DNA of 64,000 bases. It comes from Desulfobacula sp. GTDB lineage: Bacteria > Desulfobacterota > Desulfobacteria > Desulfobacterales > Desulfobacteraceae. The stretch spans positions 124,001 through 188,000 of the forward strand of contig JAMPXP010000009.1 of NCBI GenBank assembly GCA_023701135.1. The letters run 5' to 3'. Positions 35,915 to 44,448 of the stretch are shown here, piece after piece. The notes beneath the pieces were generated by a model that was not told the DNA's origin, did no database searches, and saw nothing but the letters and a program-made list of their open reading frames with translations. Positions within the stretch are counted from its first letter, which is position 1; every line of letters begins with the position of its first letter. The position numbers and the translations under genes are program-made.

Positions 35915-37435
35915 ATGAACCGGTCCAATCTGGAATTGTTTAAAGAACTCAATCCCGAGTCCTTGCAGAAAAAATTTCTCGATTCCCTGTTGAAAATCCA
36001 TAATGTCCAGAGGGGGTCCATCTGGATCAAAAAAGACAAGGCCTATGTCTGCGTTGAAGCGGCCGGAGCGGAGAGTGAGCGGATCAAAGGGGTTTCCCTG
36101 GACATCCGGCACCCCAGCATTGTGGGTTGGGTGATTGAAAATAAACGGATGACCGTGGCGGAAACCCGGAGTGACCGCCGGCATTATAAGGAAGTGGAAG
36201 AACCGCTGGCCGTCAAAAGCAGCATGATTTTATGCTTTCCCCTTTTTTTCCGGGACCGGGATGTCTATGGTGCCGTCCAGGTCATTGACACAACCCCGGA
36301 AAAATCCAGACTGAACTTGGATCAGGGATATCTGGATCAGCTTCAGAACCTTGTGGACATCTGTTCCATCGCCTTGAGCAATGCGGTTTTATATGCCAAT
36401 GAAAGAAAAAAGGCCCAGACCCTGAAGTCGGCCCTGAAACAGTCGCGGCATGAAAACCGGATCATTGGCCAGAGCCCGGCTTTTAAAAAATGCATGGACC
36501 TTGTGAAAAGCTATGCCGGCACGGATTTCCATGTTCTGATCACCGGAGAGAGCGGCACGGGCAAAGAACTGGTGGCTGAACAAATCCATAAAACCGGTGT
36601 TCGAAAAAACAAGCCCTTCCTGGTCCAGAACTGTAGTGCCATTCCTGAAACGCTTCTGGAGAGTGAATTGTTCGGATATACCAAAGGGGCTTTTACGGGG
36701 GCGACCCAGGACAAGAAGGGACTTTTTGAGGCGGCAGACGGCGGCATTGTTTTCCTGGATGAAATCGGGGATATGCCCATGAATGTCCAGGCAGGTCTTC
36801 TCCGGGTGATTCAGAAAAATGAAATCAAGCCCCTGGGCGAAACCCACACCCGGACCATTGATGTCAGGATTGTGGCCGCCACCAACCAGAATATCAAACA
36901 GATGATCCTTGAAAACAGGTTCAGGCAGGATCTGTTTTACCGGCTGTCCGTGCTGCCGGTTCATCTGCCCCCGCTTAGGGACAGGCGTGAAGACATCCCC
37001 CTGCTGATCCGGCATTTTCTTGAAAAAGAATCTTTAACGGCAGGGCTTCTTGAAAAGAAAATATCAGCCGAGGCCATGCAGATACTGGTATCCTATTCCT
37101 GGCCCGGCAATATCCGTGAGCTGGAAAATCTGATCCGCTATCTCATGGTGACCACGGAGGCGGATTGCATCAGGCCCCTTAATCTCCCCCTTCACGTCAA
37201 AAAGCCCGATGCCGGGATAGAACCCTTTGCCGGTCCCCCGGCCATGGGGGATGCCGTCAACCTGGCCGGCATGACCTGGCCCGAACTTGAAAAAGAATAT
37301 GTGACCGCCCTCTTAAAAAATCATCACGGGAATATTACTCGGGCCTCCAAAGCTTCGGGCATCAACCGGTCCACTTTTGCATCCAGAATGAGAAAACTGA
37401 ATATCAGGCCGGAGAAATGGTCTTTTGATGAATAA
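35915..37435 (+). CDS. Sigma-54-dependent transcriptional activator with GAF domain
   Basis: About 506 residues from the ATG at 35915, set 8 bases after AAGGA (an ATG at 35906 overlaps that site). Domains: N-terminal GAF sensor (about 20-165), AAA+ domain (about 190-420) with Walker A 'TGESGTGKELVAEQIHK', the sigma-54 contact loop 'GYTKGAFTGATQDKKG' (GAFTGA intact), Walker B 'GGIVFLDEIGDMP', and a Fis-type HTH at the C terminus ('NHHGNITRASKASGINRSTF'). It activates RpoN promoters in response to an unknown small ligand. The targets are not evident; no clear -24/-12 promoter was found in the window. Confidence 0.93.
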   Translation: MNRSNLELFKELNPESLQKKFLDSLLKIHNVQRGSIWIKKDKAYVCVEAAGAESERIKGVSLDIRHPSIVGWVIENKRMTVAETRSDRRHYKEVEEPLAVKSSMILCFPLFFRDRDVYGAVQVIDTTPEKSRLNLDQGYLDQLQNLVDICSIALSNAVLYANERKKAQTLKSALKQSRHENRIIGQSPAFKKCMDLVKSYAGTDFHVLITGESGTGKELVAEQIHKTGVRKNKPFLVQNCSAIPETLLESELFGYTKGAFTGATQDKKGLFEAADGGIVFLDEIGDMPMNVQAGLLRVIQKNEIKPLGETHTRTIDVRIVAATNQNIKQMILENRFRQDLFYRLSVLPVHLPPLRDRREDIPLLIRHFLEKESLTAGLLEKKISAEAMQILVSYSWPGNIRELENLIRYLMVTTEADCIRPLNLPLHVKKPDAGIEPFAGPPAMGDAVNLAGMTWPELEKEYVTALLKNHHGNITRASKASGINRSTFASRMRKLNIRPEKWSFDE

Positions 37436-37442
37436 AAATCCC

Positions 37443-38066
37443 TTAGGAAGCCGGCAGGCGCTCAAACTCAGCCATAAACCGGTCCAGGATTTCGGAGAGG
37501 CCCGCATTCCAGCCCGAGACCAGGGAAGAGGGATTCCTGTCCGGTATAGGTTCATCCACTGCATAGGTATTGCTTAGAACCGGGGTAAAGGCAGCGCCTG
37601 TTTTTTTTTCAAGGATCAGCATGAGTTCCATGGAGGCCTTTGGATTTTTTTTGTCGGTATAATCGCCGGACAGGCGGGTGATGGTACCGGAAAGGCGGTA
37701 GGCGACATCCTTTTTATCATCGGTGAGAGCCGGTCTGAAATAAGGCGATCCGAAAAGCGCTTCAGATATTTTTTCCGTGATGAGCTTTGAAGGATAGCTG
37801 ATAAATTCAGTATAATAATCCGTTGCATATTCGTTTTCACCGACCTTGTAGACAAAGGAATAGGAATCAAAGGCGGAATTTATGGAAAAGGCTTTTACCA
37901 TGAGGGTGTCGCCTTGGAACAGGCCGTTTTTAGCGGGAGCCGGCACCTGTGGGGAGAGGTTGTAATATTGTTTGGTGATCGCCTCTTTTTGCAGGCTCGA
38001 ACAACCGGAGCCCAATGCCGCAAGTATCAGGAGACCGGTCATAAGGCAGGATAATGTCCGTGTCAT
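37443..38066 (-). CDS. ABC-type transport auxiliary lipoprotein (PqiC/LptE-like, DUF330 group)
   Basis: 207 residues. The N-terminal signal peptide ends at the lipobox in 'LAALGSGCSSLQKEA', giving a lipoprotein expected at the outer membrane. The body matches the ABC_trans_aux family found with MCE systems ('QYYNLSPQVP', then 'LMVKAFSINSAFDSYSFVYK', 'YTEFISYPSKLITEKISEAL'). It would act as the outer-membrane-side component for phospholipid transport. The mlaD-like gene overlaps it by 4 bases upstream. Confidence 0.85.
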   Translation of the reverse strand: MTRTLSCLMTGLLILAALGSGCSSLQKEAITKQYYNLSPQVPAPAKNGLFQGDTLMVKAFSINSAFDSYSFVYKVGENEYATDYYTEFISYPSKLITEKISEALFGSPYFRPALTDDKKDVAYRLSGTITRLSGDYTDKKNPKASMELMLILEKKTGAAFTPVLSNTYAVDEPIPDRNPSSLVSGWNAGLSEILDRFMAEFERLPAS

Positions 38067-39154
38067 TGATTGTTTTCCTTTGTTCCGGCTTTTTCAGGCG
38101 GTTTTTCAAAGATCAGCCGGCCGGGATACTGTTTGATGTCTTTGCTCATCTGTTTGAGGTTTTCAGAGGTTGTCTCCAGATTTTCCATGATCAGCTTGAC
38201 CCGGTCCGAATTGAGCCAGACCATATGCTCAACGAGTCCGGAAGCGGCCGACAGATTTTCCACCAGTTTGTCAAGATTGACAGAGAGGCTGTCGATCTTC
38301 GGGGAAAGGGTTGTTTCAAGGGTTTGTGCCATGTTTTTGGTGCTGCCGGCGGCCTTCTGAAAATCGGTGATGGCAGAGCCAAGGGGCGCCCGTGAGGTCT
38401 CAACAATACCTCTTAACTCTGAAAAAGAGGCCTTTGCATCTTCCAGGACGGAATTGATCTTATCGGTTTCAATGGCCTTGTTGATCTTCTGATTGGTCTC
38501 TTTCAGTTCCTGGAGCAAAGATGCCGCCAGGATGGAGATATTATTGACGTCAAAATCATTGGCCTTGGCGTCTAGGGTCTTGAGCAGGGTTTCAATGTCC
38601 CTGGTAATTTTCCCGACATTCATGGCAGCAAGGCTGTCCAGGATCTGGGTCATGGAATCCCCGAACTGCTTCATGCTGCTTCTCTGGGAAGGGATATAAA
38701 TATTGTCCGGTGTCCAGGAAATAACCAGGTCATCACCTGGGTTTTTCGGCGCATAATCGGTTTCAAGATAGCCCACCCCGGTCAGGCCTTTGAAGGAGAG
38801 CCGGATCACGAGCCCGTCATCGATGGCGTTCTTAACCTTTTCTTCGGCCGAGTCCCCGGTCTGGCCAAGGGAGATATCCTCTTGAAGGGCGATGATGACC
38901 AGAACATAATCTGATTTTGTCTTATAGGTGCCGGCCGCGCTGGTAATGGATTTGACGCTTCCGATCTGGATGCCCTTGTATTTGACTTCCGAGCCGATGC
39001 TCAGGCCCTGGACGGATTCGTTAAAACAGGTTTCCACCAGCAGTTCTTTTTTAAAAAACTGTCCGGCCCCGAAAATGATTAAAAAGGCAGCCCCCAGCCC
39101 CAAGGCAAGGATGACAAAAAGGCCGAGTTTAAAGAAATTGGCTTTTTGGCTCAT
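38063..39154 (-). CDS. MlaD-family MCE-domain protein
   Basis: 363 residues. One N-terminal transmembrane helix ('LGLFVILALGLGAAFLIIFG') anchors it in the inner membrane; the MCE domain (about 40-120, 'VQGLSIGSEVKYKGIQIGSV') faces the periplasm, followed by a long helical region (about 180-340) longer than in E. coli MlaD. MCE proteins form hexameric rings that bind phospholipids between the ABC transporter and outer components. Overlaps both neighbours by 4 bases, so the complex is produced as a coupled unit. Confidence 0.9.
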   Translation of the reverse strand: MSQKANFFKLGLFVILALGLGAAFLIIFGAGQFFKKELLVETCFNESVQGLSIGSEVKYKGIQIGSVKSITSAAGTYKTKSDYVLVIIALQEDISLGQTGDSAEEKVKNAIDDGLVIRLSFKGLTGVGYLETDYAPKNPGDDLVISWTPDNIYIPSQRSSMKQFGDSMTQILDSLAAMNVGKITRDIETLLKTLDAKANDFDVNNISILAASLLQELKETNQKINKAIETDKINSVLEDAKASFSELRGIVETSRAPLGSAITDFQKAAGSTKNMAQTLETTLSPKIDSLSVNLDKLVENLSAASGLVEHMVWLNSDRVKLIMENLETTSENLKQMSKDIKQYPGRLIFEKPPEKAGTKENNQ

Positions 39155-39909
39155 TTTTCACCTTTCTCGATTTTCCGGTTAAAAAAATTATAAACATAGG
39201 GATTCTCCGTATTGGTTTTCATTTGTTCGGGCGTTCCTTGGGCAATGATGCCTTTGGCGTTTTTTTCCAGCATGATGATCCGGTCGGCAATGGCGTCGAT
39301 ACTGGCCAGTTCATGGGTGACAATGACAAAGGTGATGCCCAGGGAATCGGCAAGGTCTTTCACCAGGTTATCCAGGCTGGCCGAGGTCACCGGGTCCAGC
39401 CCTGCCGAAGGCTCGTCAAGGAAAATGATGGACGGATCAAGGGCCATGGCTCTTGCCAGGGCCGCCCGTTTCTTCATGCCGCCGGACAGTTCGGCCGGCA
39501 TGAGGAATCCGTTTTTTTCAAGCCCCACCAGTTTCAGTTTCATCCAAGCAATATCTTCCATAACGGTATCCGGCAGCCGGGTAAATTCCTTTAAGGGCAG
39601 CAGGATGTTTTCCAATACCGTCATGGAGCCGAAGAGGGCTCCGCTCTGGAAGGCCACCCCGATTTTTTGCAGGATGCGGTTTCTGTCGTCGCCCACGGCC
39701 AGGCAGAGGTCTTCCCCCTGGATCAGGACCTGGCCTGAAATGGGCGGCAAAAGCCCGATCATATGCTTTAGAAGGGTACTCTTGCCACATCCGGACCCGC
39801 CGATAATGATGAAAATCTCGCCTTTAAAAACATCAAAATGAATATTTTCAAGAATCGGGACCAGGCCGTATCCCGCAAAAAGCTTTTCTATTCTGATGAC
39901 GGTTTCCAT
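39151..39909 (-). CDS. MlaF-like ABC transporter ATPase
   Basis: 252 residues. Walker A 'IIGGSGCGKSTLLKHMIG', signature 'LSGGMKKRAALARAMA', Walker B 'IIFLDEPSAGLDPVTSA' and the switch His in 'FVIVTHELAS' are all intact. LSGGM in place of LSGGQ is characteristic of the MCE/Mla ATPases. It powers phospholipid movement with the MlaE-like permease encoded 5 bases upstream. The C terminus 'TENPYVYNFFNRKIEKG' is also typical. Confidence 0.94.
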   Translation of the reverse strand: METVIRIEKLFAGYGLVPILENIHFDVFKGEIFIIIGGSGCGKSTLLKHMIGLLPPISGQVLIQGEDLCLAVGDDRNRILQKIGVAFQSGALFGSMTVLENILLPLKEFTRLPDTVMEDIAWMKLKLVGLEKNGFLMPAELSGGMKKRAALARAMALDPSIIFLDEPSAGLDPVTSASLDNLVKDLADSLGITFVIVTHELASIDAIADRIIMLEKNAKGIIAQGTPEQMKTNTENPYVYNFFNRKIEKGEK

Positions 39910-39914
39910 GGGTT

Positions 39915-41033
39915 TTATATGCCGAGACTATAATAAACGATTGAAAAGATGCCGTCAAACACGGCAATGAGGACGATACCGGTGACAACGGCCCTTGTGG
40001 TGGATATGCCCACGGCGGAAGGTCCGCTCTCGGTCTGGTATCCCCGGATGCACCCGGCCGCGGCAATCAGGATGCCGAAGACAAAACATTTGACCAGGCC
40101 GCCGGTCAGATCCCCCCAGGACACAAAGGAGGCAATCTGGTCGTAATAGGAAATAAAGGGATAGCCCATGGAGGTGATGACAACGGCACCGCCCAGAATT
40201 CCCACAAGATTGGAAAACAGGGTCAGAAGGGGGGTGATAAAGGTGGCGGCAATAATTCTCGGGACAATGAGGAATTTCACCGGGTCAAGGCCCATGACCG
40301 TTAAGGCATCGATTTCTTCGTTGATGCGCATGGTCCCGATTTCCGCCGCAAAGGCCGAGGCTGACCGCCCGGCCAGAATAATGGCCGTCATGAGGGGTCC
40401 CAGTTCCCTGACCATGGCGATGCCGATGAGATTGGCCACATAGAGTTCGGCCCCGAACATCCGCATGGGGATGGCGGCCTGGAAGGCCATGACCAGGCCG
40501 ACGATGAAACTGATGAGGGCCACAATGGGCAGAGCGTCCACCCCGGCCCGCTCGGCCACGAGAAAGGTATCGGCCCAGCGGATTTTTTTTGGCCGCAAAA
40601 GGCTTTGAAAAAGGGCCAGGGTGATTTCTCCCGTATAGGTGATGAATTCCTTGGTTTCGGCCAGGGCATCCAGAAGCGATTTCCCCCGGCTCTCGACAAA
40701 GGAAAGGGTTTCGGGCCTTTGGGCTGAAAAGTCTGCCTGCCGGACCTCCTTTGCCATGTCCACCAGGGTTGAAAACCCGGGTTTCAACCGGGCTATGGAA
40801 AATTTTTCAATTCCCTTTTTTTCGGCCTCGTTTTCCAGAAGACAAAGAAAGGTGGCTCCGGCCGTGTCCATATAGTCAACGGCCTCAAGATCCAGGATCA
40901 GGCCCGGCGTAAGGGTTTTGGCGATGATCCGCAACCCTTCCTGCAGGAGGAGAGATGCGTTTTTTGCATCCAGCCTGCCGGTCAGTGAAAGAACCGTATT
41001 CCCGTCCTGTGTTGAAACAGCCCATGCTTTCAT
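39915..41033 (-). CDS. MlaE-like permease with N-terminal STAS domain
   Basis: 372 residues. Residues 1-100 form a STAS domain ('VLSLTGRLDAKNASLLLQEG', 'DLEAVDYMDTAGATFLCLLE'), comparable to MlaB fused to the permease. Residues 130-372 form the MlaE permease ('DALPIVALISFIVGLVMAFQ', 'RELGPLMTAIILAGRSASAF', 'EEIDALTVMGLDPVKFLIVP'). The fusion removes the need for a separate MlaB. First gene of the operon permease-ATPase-MCE-lipoprotein. Confidence 0.92.
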   Translation of the reverse strand: MKAWAVSTQDGNTVLSLTGRLDAKNASLLLQEGLRIIAKTLTPGLILDLEAVDYMDTAGATFLCLLENEAEKKGIEKFSIARLKPGFSTLVDMAKEVRQADFSAQRPETLSFVESRGKSLLDALAETKEFITYTGEITLALFQSLLRPKKIRWADTFLVAERAGVDALPIVALISFIVGLVMAFQAAIPMRMFGAELYVANLIGIAMVRELGPLMTAIILAGRSASAFAAEIGTMRINEEIDALTVMGLDPVKFLIVPRIIAATFITPLLTLFSNLVGILGGAVVITSMGYPFISYYDQIASFVSWGDLTGGLVKCFVFGILIAAAGCIRGYQTESGPSAVGISTTRAVVTGIVLIAVFDGIFSIVYYSLGI

Positions 41034-41071
41034 ATTGAAATCACCTGCGCCTTTATTTTCTTTTCAAGGGC

Positions 41072-41101
41072 TGTATACCATGTTTTGCTTGGATTATTCA
41101 A
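41072..41101 (-). promoter_or_regulatory. Candidate promoter for the Mla-type operon
   Basis: On the minus strand TTGAAT (41101-41096), 18-base spacer, TATACA (41077-41072). It overlaps the 3' end of the prmA gene. Moderate match. Confidence 0.35.
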
Positions 41102-42023
41102 TGCCCGGCTTTTTTTGTACGGCCAGGGCCACCCATTCATCGACGCTTTCTTCATGAACCACGGCCAGCCCGTTGGCTTCAAGGGCCGCCAGAACGCCGG
41201 CCAGCCGCTCCCGGATGATACCGGAAAGAATGGCCGTGGTATCTTGGGTCATCCGGAGGGCCATGTCCGGCAGGATGTCCACAATAACCTGGGCGATGAT
41301 ATTGGCGGCAATACAACCCCAGGTCCGGGATTCGGTCCGGTCCAGGGTCTGGCATGACAGGCGGTAAAGGGAGGGGTCCACCTTGTTCAAGTCAAGATTT
41401 TCCCGGGCAACAACAAGGGCGGTTTCATCGGTGTCGATTCCCAGGAGGGAAGCCGCACCCAGTTTTGCCGCCGCAATCATGAGGATGCCGGAACCGGTGC
41501 CCACATCCAGAAAGCTCTGGCCGGGGCTAAGAAAGGTCTCCATGAGTTTCAGGCACATGGCCGTGGTGGGATGGGTTCCCGTTCCAAAGGCCATGCCGGG
41601 ATCCAGGTGGATCACGATCTCCCCCTTTTTTTCAACATGGTCCTTCCATTGGGGTTTGACAATGATCCGGTCCGTGATCCGGGTGACGTTGAAATAGGCT
41701 TTCCAGGCATCGGCCCAATCTTTTTCATCCACCACACCAATTACCATTTCAACCCGGATGCCCAGATCCGCCAGCTTTGCGGCCCGGGCCCTGATCTGCT
41801 CCAGGACCAGGGCCGAGGAGTCCAGGAGGGGCAGGTAGCCGGTGATGGAGTTTTTTTCAGGAAGGGGCAGGGTATGGGTCCCGAAGCCCTCGTCCGGTTC
41901 CTCCAGGGGGATGTCACAAACCACCCCTTTGACGTTAAAGGAGAAAAAAATCTGACAGATGAGTTCCTCTGCCAAAGGGATGTCCCCGGCTTCAAACAGG
42001 AGGGTGGTTTTGTAAAATTTCAT
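41094..42023 (-). CDS. prmA: Ribosomal protein L11 methyltransferase
   Basis: About 309 residues from the ATG at 42023, where GGAG stands upstream; the frame is open to 42227, but that extension overlaps the divergent gene and is not PrmA-like. PrmA trimethylates L11 at several amines. Motifs: 'LDPGMAFGTGTHPTTAMCL' (hallmark of PrmA), SAM-binding 'FLDVGTGSGILMIAAAKLGA', and 'IAANIIAQVIVDILPDM' (N-PxF-like motif IV region). The N-terminal domain is shorter and more divergent than in E. coli. A promoter is visible upstream. Confidence 0.85.
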   Translation of the reverse strand: MKFYKTTLLFEAGDIPLAEELICQIFFSFNVKGVVCDIPLEEPDEGFGTHTLPLPEKNSITGYLPLLDSSALVLEQIRARAAKLADLGIRVEMVIGVVDEKDWADAWKAYFNVTRITDRIIVKPQWKDHVEKKGEIVIHLDPGMAFGTGTHPTTAMCLKLMETFLSPGQSFLDVGTGSGILMIAAAKLGAASLLGIDTDETALVVARENLDLNKVDPSLYRLSCQTLDRTESRTWGCIAANIIAQVIVDILPDMALRMTQDTTAILSGIIRERLAGVLAALEANGLAVVHEESVDEWVALAVQKKPGIE

Positions 42024-42060
42024 GAATCTCCGCTCTTTCTTGAGTTTTGGTTGAAAAAGG

Positions 42061-42089
42061 ATTATTTTCCATATTTTCCGGTTTGTCAA
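42061..42089 (-). promoter_or_regulatory. Sigma-70 promoter for prmA
   Basis: On the minus strand TTGACA (42089-42084), 17-base spacer, AATAAT (42066-42061), 38 bases before the ATG at 42023. It lies in the gap between the two divergent methyltransferase genes. Confidence 0.55.
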
Positions 42090-42149
42090 ACCGAATACAG
42101 GGAGGAGGCGGATTGGGGGGCTGGAGCAGGCCGTCAATCCGGGCACTGA

Positions 42150-42980
42150 ATGAAAAATCCATATGAACGCCTTTTTATTTATTATCTGGACGGGGTCCCG
42201 GCCCTGGACCGGGAAATTGAAACCCATGGGGCTTTTCTGGGCACATGGATCGAGGAAAAGGAGGCCTTCCTTTTTTTTGCCTCACCCTGTGATGGTCTGG
42301 TTGAGCGGATAACGGCCGCAAATCCCGGTATCCGCCTCATTGACAAATATGAGATGACCGGGGAAGAATGGCATGGAGACAGGATCGAACCCTATCAAAT
42401 CCACGAGCTGTGCATTTTCCCGCCCTGGAAAAGGCCCGGCAAAACCGATGAAAAGGCAAAAGAGGTCCTGCTGGACCCCGGCGTGGTCTTCGGCACGGGA
42501 CGGCACCAGACCACGGAAGATTGCCTGTACCTGATTCACCGGCTCTGCTCAAGGGAAAAGCTGGGGACGGTTCTGGATATCGGGACGGGAACCGGGCTCC
42601 TGGCCCTGGGAGCCGCCGCCCTGGGCTGCCGCCGGGTCCTGGCTTGTGATTTTAACCGTCTGGCCGTCAAAACCGCCCTGAACAATATCCGGCTGAACAG
42701 GGTTGAAGACCGGGTCCTGGCCTTCCAGGCCAGGGGGGAAGACATGATGCCCATCCCCTGTGACCTTCTGGTGGCCAATATCCATTATGACGTCATGCGG
42801 CATCTTATTGAAAGTCCGCACCTTTTGGAAAAAAAATGGATTATCCTGTCGGGGCTGCTGAATTCCGAAGCCAAAAAGGTCCTGGCCTCGCTTTCCGCCA
42901 AAGCCGTTCATATTGTTGAAAGACGATGCCCGGACGGCATCTGGAATACGATTCTGGCAAGGCCGTTACAGACAATCTGA
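42150..42980 (+). CDS. Second PrmA-like methyltransferase
   Basis: 276 residues. Carries the PrmA hallmark in 'LDPGVVFGTGRHQTTEDCL' and SAM-binding 'VLDIGTGTGLLALGAAALGC', then 'DLLVANIHYDVMRHLIES' as motif IV. The N-terminal domain differs from the neighbouring prmA product and from canonical PrmA. It is transcribed divergently from prmA 126 bases away, so the two look like an old duplication with a change of substrate (another ribosomal or non-ribosomal protein). Its 3' end overlaps convergent bioB by 15 bases. No strong ribosome site was seen before the ATG. Confidence 0.8.
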   Translation: MKNPYERLFIYYLDGVPALDREIETHGAFLGTWIEEKEAFLFFASPCDGLVERITAANPGIRLIDKYEMTGEEWHGDRIEPYQIHELCIFPPWKRPGKTDEKAKEVLLDPGVVFGTGRHQTTEDCLYLIHRLCSREKLGTVLDIGTGTGLLALGAAALGCRRVLACDFNRLAVKTALNNIRLNRVEDRVLAFQARGEDMMPIPCDLLVANIHYDVMRHLIESPHLLEKKWIILSGLLNSEAKKVLASLSAKAVHIVERRCPDGIWNTILARPLQTI

Positions 42981-43964
42981 AGCAGGCTTTTCCCTGGGGC
43001 TGAGGCCAAGCTGCCGCAGCATGTCAAGATCGTTCTCAAGCCGGCTTCCGCCAATGGTCAGATAGTTGCCGGTCATGATGCCGCTGGCCCCCGCATAAAA
43101 AATCAAGGGGTGAAGCAGGCCGAGGTTGGATTCCCTGCCCCCGCAGATGATAATCTCTTTTTCAGGCAGCACATACCGGAACAGGGCAATGATTTTCAGG
43201 CATCTCAGCGGGGTGAGGCAGGATCGCTTCTCCATGGGTGTCCCCGGAATCGGTGACAGAAAATTGATGGGAACGGCATCCACGTCCAGGGCCTTGAGTT
43301 CAAGGGCCATCTCCAGGATCTGGTCATCGGATTCTCCCATACCGAAGATGCCGCCGGAGCAGACGGAGAGCCCGGCGCGTTTGGCGGCTTTGATGGTCTC
43401 CACCCGCTGGTCAAAGGTATGGGTGGTGCAGATGGTCTCAAAAAAGCTTTTTGCCGTCTCAAGATTGTGGTGGTACCGGGTGACGCCGGCGTTTAAAAGG
43501 ACCTTGAACTCCTCTTCTTCAATAATGCCCAGGGAGGCGCAAAAGGAAAGCCGGCTGTTTTTCATCCCGGCAAAGGCCCGGGCAACAGCTTCGATTTCTT
43601 TTTTGGGCAGGCCCTTTCCGCTGGTGACAATGGAATACCGGTTGACGGGGCCGTCTTCCAGTTCAAGGGCGCCCTGTTGAAGCCGGTCCTTGGCCAGAAG
43701 GGGATAGGTTTCGGCTCCGGTGTGGTGAAAACCGGATTGGGCGCAGAATTTGCAGTCTTCGGAGCATTTGCCGGACTTGCCGTTGCAGATGGTGCATAGG
43801 TGGATCCGGTTGCCGAACCGGGCGGTCCGGATCAGATCGGCTCCGGCCAGCAATTGAAACACCTGTTCATCGGGCAGGCGAGCCATGTTTTGAAGATCGG
43901 CAAGGGCAGGTTCTTTTTGATCAAGAACGGCTCGGGCAAGGGATAGATGCATTTCTGGCGGCAT
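42966..43964 (-). CDS. bioB: Biotin synthase
   Basis: About 332 residues from the ATG at 43964 (the frame is open to 44033; an ATG at 43952 is also possible). Radical SAM enzyme that inserts sulfur into dethiobiotin. The SAM cluster motif is CxxxCxxC in 'GKCSEDCKFCAQSGFH', preceded by 'CTICNGKSGKC'; 'VCSGGIFGMGESDDQILEMA' and 'PINFLSPIPGTPME' are BioB motifs, and the Arg/Cys ligands of the [2Fe-2S] cluster fall in expected regions. Placed 88 bases downstream of the CMD gene on the same strand, next to a biotin-dependent decarboxylase locus, rather than with bioADF. Confidence 0.94.
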   Translation of the reverse strand: MPPEMHLSLARAVLDQKEPALADLQNMARLPDEQVFQLLAGADLIRTARFGNRIHLCTICNGKSGKCSEDCKFCAQSGFHHTGAETYPLLAKDRLQQGALELEDGPVNRYSIVTSGKGLPKKEIEAVARAFAGMKNSRLSFCASLGIIEEEEFKVLLNAGVTRYHHNLETAKSFFETICTTHTFDQRVETIKAAKRAGLSVCSGGIFGMGESDDQILEMALELKALDVDAVPINFLSPIPGTPMEKRSCLTPLRCLKIIALFRYVLPEKEIIICGGRESNLGLLHPLIFYAGASGIMTGNYLTIGGSRLENDLDMLRQLGLSPREKPASDCL

Positions 43965-44052
43965 GGGCGTTTCCCGGCAAATGAGGGGTGAAAGGCAGAG
44001 AAGGGCCAATGGGGCCGCTTCCCTGCCTTTCACACGGGTCAGGTCAAAGGGG

Positions 44053-44439
44053 TCAGGCTTCCCCGCGTTCCTCCAGCACTTCCTTGAGCACGGTCAGGGC
44101 TGTATTGGCGGCGGGAACCCCACCGTAAATACTGGTCTGGAAAATGACTTCGGCAACCTCTTCCTTTGTGCAGCCCACATTCAGGGCTGCATGGGTATGG
44201 AGCTTCAGTTCATCCGGCTTGGAAAGCACCGTCAGGGCCGCCACCGTAATCAACTGGCGGGTCCTGTGAGGAATTTTTTCCCTGGCATACATCTGCCCCG
44301 TGATATACAGGGACATATCCTTGGCCAGGTCCTTGTCAAAATATTTCCACAGGTTGTAAGGCTTGTCCTCATCCTTGACCGTCGAAAAATAAAGTTTGGC
44401 GGTCTCACCTGTTTTTTTTGCTATTTCCTTGGGGTCCAC
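44053..44439 (-). CDS. Carboxymuconolactone decarboxylase-family protein
   Basis: 128 residues starting at a GTG (44439) directly preceded by AAGGAGG, which decides the start. The fold signature is 'RTRQLITVAALTVLSKPDEL' followed by 'HTHAALNVGCTKEEVAEVIF' and 'YGGVPAANTALTVLKEVL'. It resembles the PcaC branch and lacks the CxxC of AhpD peroxidases. It follows the glutaryl-CoA dehydrogenase gene by 9 bases, so it is cotranscribed; its role in the aromatic/glutarate pathway is unknown. Confidence 0.85.
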   Translation of the reverse strand: MDPKEIAKKTGETAKLYFSTVKDEDKPYNLWKYFDKDLAKDMSLYITGQMYAREKIPHRTRQLITVAALTVLSKPDELKLHTHAALNVGCTKEEVAEVIFQTSIYGGVPAANTALTVLKEVLEERGEA

Positions 44440-44448
44440 CTTGCCTCC

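Noticed and set aside
42024-42227. N-terminal extension of prmA to 42227
   Set aside because: The extra 68 residues are not PrmA-like, overlap the divergent gene, and lie upstream of the promoter and GGAG site that fit the ATG at 42023.
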